64,000 nucleotides of DNA from Marininema halotolerans (GTDB taxonomy: Bacteria > Bacillota > Bacilli > Thermoactinomycetales > DSM-45169): positions 62,001 to 126,000 of the forward strand of contig NZ_FPAA01000004.1 in assembly GCF_900116235.1 (NCBI RefSeq), written 5' to 3'. A model generated the notes under the pieces. That model made no database searches and was not told the origin of the DNA. It saw only the letters and a list, made by a program, of their open reading frames with translations. Of this stretch, positions 46,367 to 55,953 are shown piece by piece; the stretch's first letter is position 1, and every line of letters starts with the position of its first letter. Both the position numbers and the translations under genes were made by a program.

Positions 46367-46552
46367 AGAGGAGCAAAAAAAACGGTGTGCGACCTTAAGA
46401 AGTGGGATAAAATCCCACTTCATGTCATTTTACGAAAAATTTATTGAATAGGAAGGGAAGCGCTTTCATATTGTTGAAGTGTTGTAGAGATAGGGTGAAA
46501 GAAACCCTTTGCAGAAAAGAACGGTTTACTATCTGAAGGAGGAATGTCAGTT

Positions 46553-48085
46553 ATGAGTGTAACCCTGGCTGGCTACAAAAAGCCAAACACCGAAGGAAGC
46601 GTATTGCAGTTTAAGAAACAGTACGAAAATTTCATTGGCGGTGAATGGGTTCCACCAGCTGATGGTGAGTATTTTGATAATCCCTCGCCAGTAGATGGGA
46701 AAATTTTCACTCGCATTCCCCGATCGAAGAAAGAAGATATTGAATTAGCCGTTAAGAAAGCACATGCAGTCAAGGAGCGTTGGGGGAACACGCCAGCGGC
46801 GAAGCGGAGCCGGATGCTCCTTAAAATTGCAGATGTGTTAGATAAAAATCGCGAATTACTTGCCTTATCAGAAACTTGGGATAACGGCAAACCGATTCGC
46901 GAAAGTTTAGCCGCGGATTTACCCTTAGCAAGTGATCACTTTCGTTATTTTGCGGGAGTCATTCGGGCAGAAGAAGGAAGCATGTCTGAGATTGATGCGA
47001 ACACCCTCGCAATGCATGTGAAGGAACCGATTGGCGTTGTGGGGCAAATCATTCCCTGGAATTTTCCCCTTCTTATGGCAGCATGGAAAATGGCTCCTGC
47101 TTTAGCTGCAGGGAACTGTGTGATCTTAAAGCCCGCTGAGCAAACGCCTGTGACCGTCCTTCTTTTTGCTGAGCTTATTGCGGATATCCTGCCCCCAGGG
47201 GTGTTGAATATTGTCAACGGATTTGGCCCTGAAGCCGGTCAAGCGCTTGCGACATGTCCGGATATCGGAAAAATTGCCTTTACAGGTGAAACAACGACTG
47301 GACGTCTCATTATGCAATTTGCCTCTGAAAATATTAAACCGGTTACCCTTGAATTGGGCGGGAAATCCCCAAATATTTTTACAGAAAGTGTATTGGCTAA
47401 AAAGGATTCCTTTTTTGATAAAGCGGTTGAAGGGTTTACCATGTTTGCGCTTAACCAAGGAGAAGTCTGCACTTGTCCTTCCCGTGCCCTGATTCAAGAA
47501 TCCATCTATGATGAATTTATGGAAAAGGCGATTGAGCGCGTTCGCAAAATTAAACTTGGCGACCCCCTTGATCCAACGACCATGATGGGTGCACAAGCAT
47601 CCGAGGATCAATTCCAAAAGATCTTAAGTTACTTTGACATTGGTAAAAAAGAAGGCGCAAAAGTACTCTTTGGTGGTGAAGTCTTCGAAAATAAAGAGTA
47701 CCCGGGTGGATTCTACGTACAGCCGACCATCTTTGAGGGGAACAACAAGATGCGGATCTTCCAGGAGGAGATCTTTGGGCCTGTGGTTTCGGTGACCACA
47801 TATAAGGATGAAAAAGAATTGCTCGAAATCGCCAATGACAGTTTGTATGGTCTCGGTGCAGGTCTTTGGACACGGGATACCCACCAAGCATATCAGATTG
47901 CCCGGAAGATCGAAGCAGGCCGTGTCTGGGTCAACTGTTATCACAACTACCCTGCCCATGCGGCTTTTGGTGGTTACAAGCAATCCGGAATTGGTCGTGA
48001 GAATCACAAGATGATGCTGGATCATTATCGCCAGACGAAAAATATTTTGATTTCTTATGATCAAAATCCGACGGGCCTATTTTAG
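46553..48085 (+). CDS. Acetaldehyde/aldehyde dehydrogenase, AldB/ExaC type
   Basis: A 510-aa NAD(P)-dependent aldehyde dehydrogenase. [36 protein letters not shown] and [10 protein letters not shown] (catalytic Glu) are present, and the nucleophile Cys lies in [12 protein letters not shown]. This subgroup oxidises acetaldehyde and other short aldehydes. AAGGAGGA at 46536-46543 fits the ATG at 46553 better than the ATG at 46544. The DUF779 gene follows, a common partner of this dehydrogenase. Confidence 0.9.
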   Translation: MSVTLAGYKKPNTEGSVLQFKKQYENFIGGEWVPPADGEYFDNPSPVDGKIFTRIPRSKKEDIELAVKKAHAVKERWGNTPAAKRSRMLLKIADVLDKNRELLALSETWDNGKPIRESLAADLPLASDHFRYFAGVIRAEEGSMSEIDANTLAMHVKEPIGVVGQIIPWNFPLLMAAWKMAPALAAGNCVILKPAEQTPVTVLLFAELIADILPPGVLNIVNGFGPEAGQALATCPDIGKIAFTGETTTGRLIMQFASENIKPVTLELGGKSPNIFTESVLAKKDSFFDKAVEGFTMFALNQGEVCTCPSRALIQESIYDEFMEKAIERVRKIKLGDPLDPTTMMGAQASEDQFQKILSYFDIGKKEGAKVLFGGEVFENKEYPGGFYVQPTIFEGNNKMRIFQEEIFGPVVSVTTYKDEKELLEIANDSLYGLGAGLWTRDTHQAYQIARKIEAGRVWVNCYHNYPAHAAFGGYKQSGIGRENHKMMLDHYRQTKNILISYDQNPTGLF

Positions 48086-48105
48086 GAGGGGAAGGAGGCG
48101 TCTTC

Positions 48106-48483
48106 ATGGAACGGGTACCACGCGTGCTCGTCACTGAAGAGGCGCAAAAGGTGATCGATCAGTTGCGGGGGGAACATGGGGAGTTGATGTTCCATCAAAG
48201 TGGTGGTTGCTGTGATGGTTCTTCCCCCATGTGCTTTCGACAGGGAGAGTTTCGTATCGGATTGTCCGATGTTCTTCTGGGTGAAGTTCATGGATGCCCC
48301 TTTTATATGTCACGCTCTCAATTTGCGTACTGGGAACATACCCAGTTAACCGTCGATATTACGAAGGGGAGAGGGGCCTCTTTTTCCCTGGAAATCCCTT
48401 TAGGGATTCGGTTTTTGATTCGATCGCGTCCCTTTACCTCAGAGGAGAAGAAAGCATTGACTCCGATTGAATCGGTTTCTTAA
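48106..48483 (+). CDS. DUF779 domain protein
   Basis: A 125-aa DUF779 protein with the signature QSGGCCDGSSPMC and a second Cys in HGCPFYMS, suggestive of metal or thiol chemistry. DUF779 genes often sit next to aldB/exaC-type aldehyde dehydrogenases, as here (20-nt gap). Role is unknown; a regulatory or accessory role in aldehyde oxidation is inferred from that pairing. Confidence 0.85.
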   Translation: MERVPRVLVTEEAQKVIDQLRGEHGELMFHQSGGCCDGSSPMCFRQGEFRIGLSDVLLGEVHGCPFYMSRSQFAYWEHTQLTVDITKGRGASFSLEIPLGIRFLIRSRPFTSEEKKALTPIESVS

Positions 48484-48492
48484 TTGCGATGG

Positions 48493-48518
48493 AAAAACCC
48501 GCCCAACGGCGGGTTTTT
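48493..48518 (+). terminator. Terminator after the DUF779 gene
   Basis: AAAAACCCGCC pairs with GGCGGGTTTTT around a CAAC loop, ending the ald-DUF779 operon. A T-rich tail is included in the stem. Confidence 0.9.
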
Positions 48519-48554
48519 CCATCATCTATTTCGATAGAACAAGGGAGGTATCGC

Positions 48555-49757
48555 GTGATAGATCGAAAGGACGATCGGTACGAACGATATCGGAAAGCTA
48601 TTTCGAATTACACCAAGCCCCTTGCTTTTTTAGATGGGGATGCCATGATGACAAATCTCTCTCGTATTCTTGATGCTTCGGGGAATAAAAAGCTTCGTAT
48701 TGCTAGTAAATCGATCCGTTGCGTCCCCTTACTTAAACAAATCATGGCGGCGAGTGATCGCTTTACAGGCGTGATGTGCTTTTCCGTCGCAGAGGCTCAA
48801 TTTCTTAGTGAACAGGGCTTGGATGATTTATTAGTCGCTTATCCGACTTGGGAGAAACATTCCCTTATGGAAGTTGGAGAGGTGATTTTAAAGGGGAAAC
48901 AACTCACCTTGATGGTGGATGATGAGGAGCATATTGCGCGGTTAGAAGCAGTGGGACAAGCGATTGGAGTCATTTTTCCAGTATGTCTGGATATCGATTT
49001 ATCGGTATCTTGGCCGGGGCTCCATTTTGGAGTTCGGCGTTCCTCCATTCGTTCGCGAGAACAACTAATCCAATTAGCCAAGCGGATTAAACAATCCCAA
49101 TGGGTTCAGTTAGATGGGGTGATGGGCTATGAAGCCCAGATCGCGGGTGTGGGGGATCGGGTCCCTGGGCGATGGGCAACGAATCAAGTCATCCGCCTGT
49201 TAAAAGGTCACTCCATTCGACGAATTGCACAGCAACGAGAAGAATGGGTGCAAGAAATTAAGGCGATGGGGCTCTCTCCACGTTTTGTGAACGGTGGCGG
49301 CACGGGAAGTTTGAAGGTAACCAGCCAAGAAGATGTGATCACAGAAATTGCGGTGGGTTCTGGCTTTTTCACCTCGGTTCTTTTCGATTTTTACCGTGAT
49401 TTTGCGGGTGAACCGGCTGCGGGTTTTGCTCTTGAGATTACTCGGCGTCCTGCGCCAGAGATTGTTACCTGTTTAGGCGGGGGTTATCCAGCTTCTGGAG
49501 CCAGTGGGGCGGATCGTTTACCCACGCCATGGTTACCCGAAGGAGCAAAGCTATTGCCATTGGAGGGGGCTGGTGAAGTGCAAACTCCTGTACAATATCG
49601 CGGGGATCGCTCTCTTAAGTTAGGGGATCCCATCTTTTTTCGCCATGCTAAGGCAGGAGAAATGTGTGAACGGTTCACAGAGATTTTGGTAATTAAGGGG
49701 GATGAAGTGGTGGATCGACTGCCAACGTATCGTGGAGAAGGGAAGTGTTTTTTATGA
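48555..49757 (+). CDS. Amino acid deaminase/aldolase-like PLP enzyme
   Basis: A 400-aa fold-III PLP enzyme related to D-threonine aldolase and alanine racemase: KPLAFLDGDAMMTNLSRI, then LRIASKSIRCVPLL with the PLP lysine in ASKSIR, VNGGGTGSLKVTSQED, and a zinc-type His pair not clearly seen. The longer frame from 48489 crosses the terminator, so the GTG at 48555 with GGGAGGT upstream is used. It overlaps the oxidase gene by 4 nt; the two are often paired in Bacillales and actinobacteria. The substrate is unknown. Confidence 0.8.
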   Translation: MIDRKDDRYERYRKAISNYTKPLAFLDGDAMMTNLSRILDASGNKKLRIASKSIRCVPLLKQIMAASDRFTGVMCFSVAEAQFLSEQGLDDLLVAYPTWEKHSLMEVGEVILKGKQLTLMVDDEEHIARLEAVGQAIGVIFPVCLDIDLSVSWPGLHFGVRRSSIRSREQLIQLAKRIKQSQWVQLDGVMGYEAQIAGVGDRVPGRWATNQVIRLLKGHSIRRIAQQREEWVQEIKAMGLSPRFVNGGGTGSLKVTSQEDVITEIAVGSGFFTSVLFDFYRDFAGEPAAGFALEITRRPAPEIVTCLGGGYPASGASGADRLPTPWLPEGAKLLPLEGAGEVQTPVQYRGDRSLKLGDPIFFRHAKAGEMCERFTEILVIKGDEVVDRLPTYRGEGKCFL

Positions 49758-51085
49758 GTGAAGCAGGCCCATCGAAGGTTTTTATGAACTGGTCGGGTTC
49801 GGTGCAATGTCACCCTGCCGAAATTGTTCGCCCAAGCTCGATTGAAGAAGTAGTGGATCTAGTAAGGCGAGCCGCTTTTGCGGGTCGAACCCTTCGTGCA
49901 GTGGGATCAGGTCATTCCTTTACCCCCTTAGTAGAAACCGATGAGATTCTAGTTTCCCTTGAGGAGCTACAAGGATTAGTGAAGGTGGATCCTGTACGCC
50001 AAGTTGCCACGGTACGAGGAGGCACCCCACTGTCTGCCTTGGGGGTGGCGTTGGAAGAAGCGGGTTGGGCGATGGAAAACCTTGGTGATATCGATGCACA
50101 GACGATTGCGGGTGCAATTAGTACGGGTACCCATGGAACAGGGGTAACACTTGGTTCAATATCGAGTCAGGTTGTGGGCATTACCTTTGTCACTGCGAAT
50201 GGGGAGGTTGTTACCCATACCCAGGAAGAACATTCTGAGACCCTTCGTGGTTCACGTATTTCCCTTGGCTCCCTTGGAATCATTGTCGAAGTCCAACTGC
50301 GTGTGCTTCCTCGCTATTTCTTGCAACTAGAAAGTCGCAGGATGGAGTTGACGGAGGTTTTAAACTCCCTACCCTCATTAAAAAGTGAACATCGTCATTT
50401 TGAATTCTTTTGGTTCCCTTACACAGAAACCGTTCAAGCAAAAATCATGAATATGACGGATACCCCAGGGAAAGAAGGGGGATGGTGGGGAGAATTTAGC
50501 CGGAATGTACTTGAAAATGGTCTCTTCTGGTGCTTATCCGAAGGTGCGCGCTTACAACCTCGATTCTCAGCAAATGTAAGCCGTATCTCCGCTTGGGGAG
50601 TTCCTTCAGTCAAAGAGACGGGAGTAAGTCGACGCATTTTTGCAACGCCGAGGAAAGTCCGCTTCTATGAAATGGAGTATGCGATACCAGCAGAGACATT
50701 GCCTGAGGTGCTAAAGGAAGTCAAAGCACGGATTGCACAGGAAGGATTTGCTGTTCATTTTCCTGTAGAATGTCGATTTACGCGCAAGGAAGAAAATTGG
50801 CTAAGTCCAGCATATGGAAGGGATTCTGCCTTTGTGGCGGTTCATATGTACAGAGGCATGGAGTGGAGGCCTTATTTTAAGGCAATGGAAGAGATTTTTC
50901 TCCGCTATGAAGGACGTCCTCATTGGGGGAAAATGCATGGGTTGGACGCGATGACATTTGCTGAAATCTACCCCCAGTGGGATGAGTTTCATACCTTGAG
51001 GGCAGGGATGGATCCTCAAGGAATCTTTCTTAATCCCTACTTAAAAAAGATTCTCGATCCCACACGAATCAGCACCAAGGTTTGA
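49754..51085 (+). CDS. FAD-dependent sugar-lactone oxidase (D-arabinono-1,4-lactone oxidase type)
   Basis: A 443-aa vanillyl-alcohol-oxidase-family flavoprotein: VGSGHSFTPLVETDE in the PP-loop, GTHGTGVTLGS, and the C-terminal ALO domain ending HWGKMHGLDAM near the C-terminus. Homologues oxidise aldonolactones, alditols or xylitol. ATG at 49754 with GAAGGGAAG upstream. It overlaps the deaminase/aldolase gene, so the two are probably co-translated and act in one catabolic step sequence (inference). Confidence 0.85.
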   Translation: MSEAGPSKVFMNWSGSVQCHPAEIVRPSSIEEVVDLVRRAAFAGRTLRAVGSGHSFTPLVETDEILVSLEELQGLVKVDPVRQVATVRGGTPLSALGVALEEAGWAMENLGDIDAQTIAGAISTGTHGTGVTLGSISSQVVGITFVTANGEVVTHTQEEHSETLRGSRISLGSLGIIVEVQLRVLPRYFLQLESRRMELTEVLNSLPSLKSEHRHFEFFWFPYTETVQAKIMNMTDTPGKEGGWWGEFSRNVLENGLFWCLSEGARLQPRFSANVSRISAWGVPSVKETGVSRRIFATPRKVRFYEMEYAIPAETLPEVLKEVKARIAQEGFAVHFPVECRFTRKEENWLSPAYGRDSAFVAVHMYRGMEWRPYFKAMEEIFLRYEGRPHWGKMHGLDAMTFAEIYPQWDEFHTLRAGMDPQGIFLNPYLKKILDPTRISTKV

Positions 51086-51203
51086 ACATTAATACTTTTC
51101 GATAATTTTGCAATAGGTGGAAAAAAAGCCAATCCGATTATGGTTAGAAGGAGGAATATGTGCGCCAGATCTGTACCATTCCTGAATAAAAGGGGTGATT
51201 GGG

Positions 51204-52937
51204 ATGTTGTGGAGAAAGCGTGTGACGACAATCTTATCCCTGTTCCTTGTGCTCTTCCTTGTTGCTGGGTACCCGATGACAGCAGAGGGACATCAAAGTG
51301 AGAAACCGAGAAGTCAAGGAATCGATCCCTTGCTAAAACGGATGTCAATTGAAGAAAAAGTGGGGCAGATGATGATGGTGGGCTTTAAAGGATCGGAGCC
51401 AACAGCGGAGATTCGTGATCTAATTACCAAAGCCCACGCAGGGAATATCATTCTCTTTTCCTGGTCAGAAAATGTAGGCGAACCAACGCAGGTTGCAAAG
51501 CTTACAAATGGTTTACAGAAGATCGCCGCCAAGACCCCTCATCAACTCCCGCTCTTGATTGCAATGGATCAAGAAGGCGGTGTGGTGGCTCGCTTGACAC
51601 AGCATGCGATGGAGTTACCTGGCAACATGGCATTGGGTGCGACACGATCGACCAAGGGAGCTTATACGGCTGCCCGGTTAACCGCCGCGGAAATGCGGGC
51701 AGTGGGTGTAAATATGAATTTGGCGCCGGATGTGGATGTGAATGTCAACCCTGCTAATCCGGTGATTGGTGTCCGTTCCTTTGCAGAAAATCCGCAGTTG
51801 GTTGCCGATATGGGTGCGGCTGCGATCCAAGGCTATCAGCAGCACGGAGTGATTGCAACCGCAAAGCATTTTCCAGGTCACGGGGATACCGCGGTGGATT
51901 CTCACCTTGGCTTACCGGTTATTGATAAAACACGTGCCCAGCTTGAAGAGGTCGAGCTTGTCCCCTTTAAACGAGCGATTAAGAGTAAGGTTGATGCCAT
52001 GATGACAGCCCATATCCATGTACCCGCATTCGATCCGACCCCGGATTTGCCTGCCACGCTTTCCAAGCCGATTCTGACGGATTTACTCCGAAAAGAATTA
52101 AATTACAAAGGGATCATTATTACTGATGCGATGACGATGGCAGGGGTATCAGGAACCTTTGGTGGGGTTCCAAAGGCTTCGGTAAAAGCGGTACAGGCAG
52201 GTGCCGATATGGTTTTGTTGACCCCAGAACTAACCACGCAGGAGCAGATGGAGGTCTATCAAGAACTGGTTAGAGCGGTTTACGCTGGGGAAATTTCAAA
52301 GAAGCGGATGGATGAATCGGTCCGGCGAATATTGCAGGTGAAAAGTAAATACCATCTTGTTCACCATCGTTATGTGCATGTGAATCGCGTTGAGCAACGG
52401 GTCGGAACCTCCCAGCACCGAAAAAAAGCAGAGGAATTGGCTAGGAAGTCGATTACCTTGGTGAAGAATGAGAATCATCTTCTCCCTCTACAGCTACAAA
52501 CCGATGAAAAGCTTGGGATTATCAGCCCAGTATCCTTACGTGACTATGTGCTACCCTATCATGCCAATACGACGGAATTTAAAATGACATCGGTTAATCC
52601 CACCGATAGTGAGATCGATCAGGCGCTAGAAATGGCTAAGGGCATGGATCGTTTGGTCGTGGGAACCTATTCCGCAAGCCTTTATCCGCAACAAGTAAAA
52701 ATGGTTCAGGCGTTGACCAAACTGGAAAAACCTATCACCGTAGTCGCCCTTCGCAATCCCTATGACATTATGAAATTTCCCCAGGTGGAGGCCTATATGA
52801 ACGCCTATGGCTATCGATCCGTCTCATTGCAAGCGGCAGTGGATACGTTATTTGGTGTCAATTCACCGCAGGGGAAATTGCCAGTGACGATTCCTAATTT
52901 GTACCCCTATGGTTGGGGGTTAAGGTATGGGGAATGA
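51204..52937 (+). CDS. Beta-N-acetylhexosaminidase, GH3 (NagZ-like), secreted
   Basis: A 577-aa GH3 enzyme with a signal peptide (VTTILSLFLVLFLVAGYPM). MMMVGFKG, AMDQEGGVVARL, KHFPGHGDT (His-Asp dyad typical of NagZ-like enzymes) and ITDAMTMAGV (catalytic Asp) are visible; the C-terminal half is the second GH3 domain, as in B. subtilis NagZ/YbbD. It removes N-acetylglucosamine from muropeptides outside the membrane. AAGGGGTG precedes the ATG at 51204. Confidence 0.9.
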   Translation: MLWRKRVTTILSLFLVLFLVAGYPMTAEGHQSEKPRSQGIDPLLKRMSIEEKVGQMMMVGFKGSEPTAEIRDLITKAHAGNIILFSWSENVGEPTQVAKLTNGLQKIAAKTPHQLPLLIAMDQEGGVVARLTQHAMELPGNMALGATRSTKGAYTAARLTAAEMRAVGVNMNLAPDVDVNVNPANPVIGVRSFAENPQLVADMGAAAIQGYQQHGVIATAKHFPGHGDTAVDSHLGLPVIDKTRAQLEEVELVPFKRAIKSKVDAMMTAHIHVPAFDPTPDLPATLSKPILTDLLRKELNYKGIIITDAMTMAGVSGTFGGVPKASVKAVQAGADMVLLTPELTTQEQMEVYQELVRAVYAGEISKKRMDESVRRILQVKSKYHLVHHRYVHVNRVEQRVGTSQHRKKAEELARKSITLVKNENHLLPLQLQTDEKLGIISPVSLRDYVLPYHANTTEFKMTSVNPTDSEIDQALEMAKGMDRLVVGTYSASLYPQQVKMVQALTKLEKPITVVALRNPYDIMKFPQVEAYMNAYGYRSVSLQAAVDTLFGVNSPQGKLPVTIPNLYPYGWGLRYGE

Positions 52938-52986
52938 GTAGGTTGGAGAGGGTAATGCTAACCAACTGGATCCCTCGATCCTTTGC

Positions 52987-53011
52987 AAAGGCCTTTAGAA
53001 AGGCCTTTTTT
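52987..53011. terminator. Terminator between nagZ-like gene and repeat-protein gene
   Basis: AAAGGCCT pairs with AGGCCTTT (52987-52994, 53001-53008), followed by T's on the plus strand. It separates convergent genes. Confidence 0.85.
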
Positions 53012-53036
53012 TATAGTGAAAGGTTGAGTTGGATCG

Positions 53037-54356
53037 TTATTCAATAAGACCAAGGGCCGTGGCACTTAAGCTTATGGGTCCAATTACTTGGCAGGTGTCT
53101 TCAGGAGTCACACCCGTGGTGATTTCAATCGTCATCGAGTAGGTATGAAATTTTTTCGTTAGATTAAAGTCAATCGTTTGAACAGATACCACTCCATAAC
53201 GTTGAAACAGGACAGCTAGGACATAGGCAGCATTAAAGATTTCGCTTCCATCACGAAAGATGCGAATACGTAATAAGACATCATTACTACCCGGTGGCAT
53301 GAACAAGCCGATGGTTCCTATTAATTGGACGCGATTGTTACCCACATAGGCATGGGGGATAAAGATACCGACACCTGCCACCTCAAGTCGAGCAGGCGTT
53401 CTTGGAATCGTGAGTGGATCATCTGCTACGACGATACTGCGAGGGAGACTCGCTGCATAATCTAACACTTGATTTTGTAAGGGCGTGGAGGGCGCTGTAT
53501 CCGTTCCGATTACCCATCCACTAAAGGTTATCGGACCATTTACTCGTACATCTCCTTCTACGGATTCAGCCGTGATGGTATAAATATGAAAACCAGCAGC
53601 AACATCCAAGTCTATGGTTTGGATGGTGGTTAAGTTCAATGTGAGCGTCTCGGTGGTCATCGAGGCTTGGGTGTTATAGATTTCACCGCCATCCCGAAAG
53701 ATGCGTAGGATATAGTCTCGTTCTTGGGCGGTAGTTCCTTCCACCCCGATGGTTGCCTTTAGTTGCACCCGATTTGAGCGACTTCCCGAGGTAGGAATAA
53801 ACACTCCCAAACCCGCTAACTGTGTTCGTGCAGGAGAAATGGGCAGTATGATCGGATCTCCTACAAGAGCAACACTACGGGGTACACTGGCTTGGTAAGT
53901 GAGCACTTGGTTGTTATTTACCGACTGTTCCGTACCGATTGCCGTCCCGCTGAAGGTAATGGGTCCGATGACTGAGTTGTCAAATAAAATCGATTCCACC
54001 GTGACGGAATAGACATGAAACCCAGCAGGGACATCAAAATCAATGGTTTCAAAGGTGGGGACTACACTTGCAAAACCAGGGGGAGCCCCTGAGGAAGTGG
54101 TTTGAAGCCCGTTGAAAATTTCGTTCCCATCGCGAAGGATGCGAAAGAGCACCGTACCGGAACTACCAAAGATGTTTCTTAATAATCCCACGGAAGTGGT
54201 TAGTTCGACCCGGTTGGCTCCACCCGCCGTGGTTGGAATAAAGATCCCGATGCTTGCTAATTGTAAGCGATTGGGGGCAGTGGGGATGATAATGGATGCA
54301 GAGAAGGTAGTATTAGCGGGGACACTGGCGGCATAATCCAGAATTGTTAACGCCAT
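53037..54356 (-). CDS. Triple-repeat secretable surface-like protein, paralogue 1
   Basis: A 439-aa protein made of three tandem repeats of about 145 residues. Each repeat holds a Tyr-x-Ala-Ser-Val/Leu-Pro opening, an RxQLAGxGIFIP-like strand, NRVQL, IFRDGxEIFN, a GFHxYxxTxE strand and a GPITFSGxxIG ending. The alternating pattern predicts a beta-sandwich. No signal peptide is visible. The neighbour at 54443-55759 has the same plan, so the pair arose by duplication. No family was recognised; similar small beta proteins occur on spore surfaces, but that is inference. Confidence 0.75.
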   Translation of the reverse strand: MALTILDYAASVPANTTFSASIIIPTAPNRLQLASIGIFIPTTAGGANRVELTTSVGLLRNIFGSSGTVLFRILRDGNEIFNGLQTTSSGAPPGFASVVPTFETIDFDVPAGFHVYSVTVESILFDNSVIGPITFSGTAIGTEQSVNNNQVLTYQASVPRSVALVGDPIILPISPARTQLAGLGVFIPTSGSRSNRVQLKATIGVEGTTAQERDYILRIFRDGGEIYNTQASMTTETLTLNLTTIQTIDLDVAAGFHIYTITAESVEGDVRVNGPITFSGWVIGTDTAPSTPLQNQVLDYAASLPRSIVVADDPLTIPRTPARLEVAGVGIFIPHAYVGNNRVQLIGTIGLFMPPGSNDVLLRIRIFRDGSEIFNAAYVLAVLFQRYGVVSVQTIDFNLTKKFHTYSMTIEITTGVTPEDTCQVIGPISLSATALGLIE

Positions 54357-54442
54357 GAAAAGAAACGACTCCCTTCATTGATGGGGTGGTATATTGTATG
54401 GATACGAAGGGATAATGGGATGGGCAAGTAGTCCAAGCTTTT

Positions 54443-55759
54443 TTACCCAAGAGGCCCGATGACCATCCCACTCAGGGTAATGGGACCAATCACTTGACTG
54501 ACTCCATTAAAGATTACGGTTTGTACTTCGATAGTCATCGAGTAGACATGGAATCCCGTCGGGACGTTAAAATCAATCGCTTGCACTGAAAAGCAGTTGA
54601 AGAAGGTTGCGTTAACTAATGCGTAAGGAGCGTTAAAGATTTCACTGCCATCCCGGAAGATTCGGATAATTAGTTGGGAAGCTGCTGAACCAATCCCCCC
54701 TAGTACTTGGGCGCCAATCGTCCCTGTTAATTGCACCCGATTGGCTCCGGATGGTGTCACGGGAATGAAGATGCCGAGTCCCGCTAACTGTAGACGGGCA
54801 GGGGTCATGGGGATGACCATGGGGTTGCCTGGTAGGGAGACACTCCGGGGAACGCTCGCAGCATAGTCGAGCACTTGATTGGGGAGGGTAGGAGAGATTT
54901 GGGTATCAGCCCCGATCACCCATCCACTAAAGGAAATCGGTCCAATCGCTTGGGAGGTCCCACTCGAAGTTTCCGCCGTCACCGTGTACACATGGAAACC
55001 AGTGGATCCATTAAAATCAATCGTTTGCATGGTTGAAAGATTAAAATCATTTGAACCTAGAAATAACGTCAATTGTTCGTTAAAAATCTCAACCCCATCC
55101 CGAAACATACGAAAGATAACCGTAGTGCCAGTGTCGGTGAGCCCCTCGACTCCAACCGTTGCCTTTAACTGAATGCGATTGGGACTACTTCCCGACTGGG
55201 GAATGAAGATGCCAAGCCCTGCTAGTTGGGTGTTGCTAGGAGAGGTAGCCAGTAGGATGGGATTGCCTTGCACGCTTACACTTCGTGGCACGGCAGCTTG
55301 GTAATTGAGCACCTGATTATTGCTGAGGATGTCGGCGGTACTGATGGCAGCGCCACTAAAGGTGATGGGTCCCGCGACACTGTTGACAGAGATGAGGCTT
55401 TCAACGGTGACGGCGTATGTGTGAAATCCTGCAGGCACATTGAAGTCAATGGTTTCAAAGGCGAAGGTAGTGGTTTGTGCGCCTGGGGGGCCCGAAGAGG
55501 GAGTGTATTGAATACCATTAAAGATTTCATTGCCATCGCGGAAGATGCGAAAGAAAATCCTCCCAGTGCTTGAGCTCACGTTTTTTAAGATTCCGACACA
55601 AGCGGTGAGCTCGACCCGATTCGCGCCAGCGGCAGTGTTAGGGATAAAAATGCCGATACCTGCGAGTTGCAAGCGGGCCGGTGAATTAGGGATGAGGGTC
55701 GAACCTGATTGTACACTTAAAGGGACACTGGCGGCATAGTTTAAGATTTTTCGTGACAT
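54443..55759 (-). CDS. Triple-repeat secretable surface-like protein, paralogue 2
   Basis: A 438-aa paralogue of the downstream gene, 86 nt away, with the same three repeats (LNYAASVPLSV near the start, IFRDGNEIFNG, FHTYAVTVES, GPITFSGAAI). Repeats 1 of the two proteins resemble one another more than they resemble repeats 2 and 3, so the triplication preceded the gene duplication. AAGGAG lies 13 nt before the ATG at 55759. Both are transcribed from the minus strand, probably from a promoter just upstream of 55759. Role unknown. Confidence 0.75.
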   Translation of the reverse strand: MSRKILNYAASVPLSVQSGSTLIPNSPARLQLAGIGIFIPNTAAGANRVELTACVGILKNVSSSTGRIFFRIFRDGNEIFNGIQYTPSSGPPGAQTTTFAFETIDFNVPAGFHTYAVTVESLISVNSVAGPITFSGAAISTADILSNNQVLNYQAAVPRSVSVQGNPILLATSPSNTQLAGLGIFIPQSGSSPNRIQLKATVGVEGLTDTGTTVIFRMFRDGVEIFNEQLTLFLGSNDFNLSTMQTIDFNGSTGFHVYTVTAETSSGTSQAIGPISFSGWVIGADTQISPTLPNQVLDYAASVPRSVSLPGNPMVIPMTPARLQLAGLGIFIPVTPSGANRVQLTGTIGAQVLGGIGSAASQLIIRIFRDGSEIFNAPYALVNATFFNCFSVQAIDFNVPTGFHVYSMTIEVQTVIFNGVSQVIGPITLSGMVIGPLG

Positions 55760-55953
55760 TAAGGAAGAGCAACTCCTTCATTCGTATCTATTAACCTATG
55801 TATGAAGGGGAGCTGAAGTAACGGCGCTAATTCCTTCCATGCTGAAAATACCCAATCGCTTTTTCCCACTTTTCTTCGCTTGATGGCGTATTTGTGTCGT
55901 GTCCCCTTCCGCGGTAATATAAAGAGGATGAGCCTGAAGCGAGTGGAGGACAA

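Noticed and set aside
47126-47617. Open frame of 163 codons on the minus strand inside the aldehyde dehydrogenase gene
   Set aside because: It lies wholly antisense to a well-supported gene, lacks a ribosome site and shows no family features. Several other long antisense frames were rejected for the same reason.
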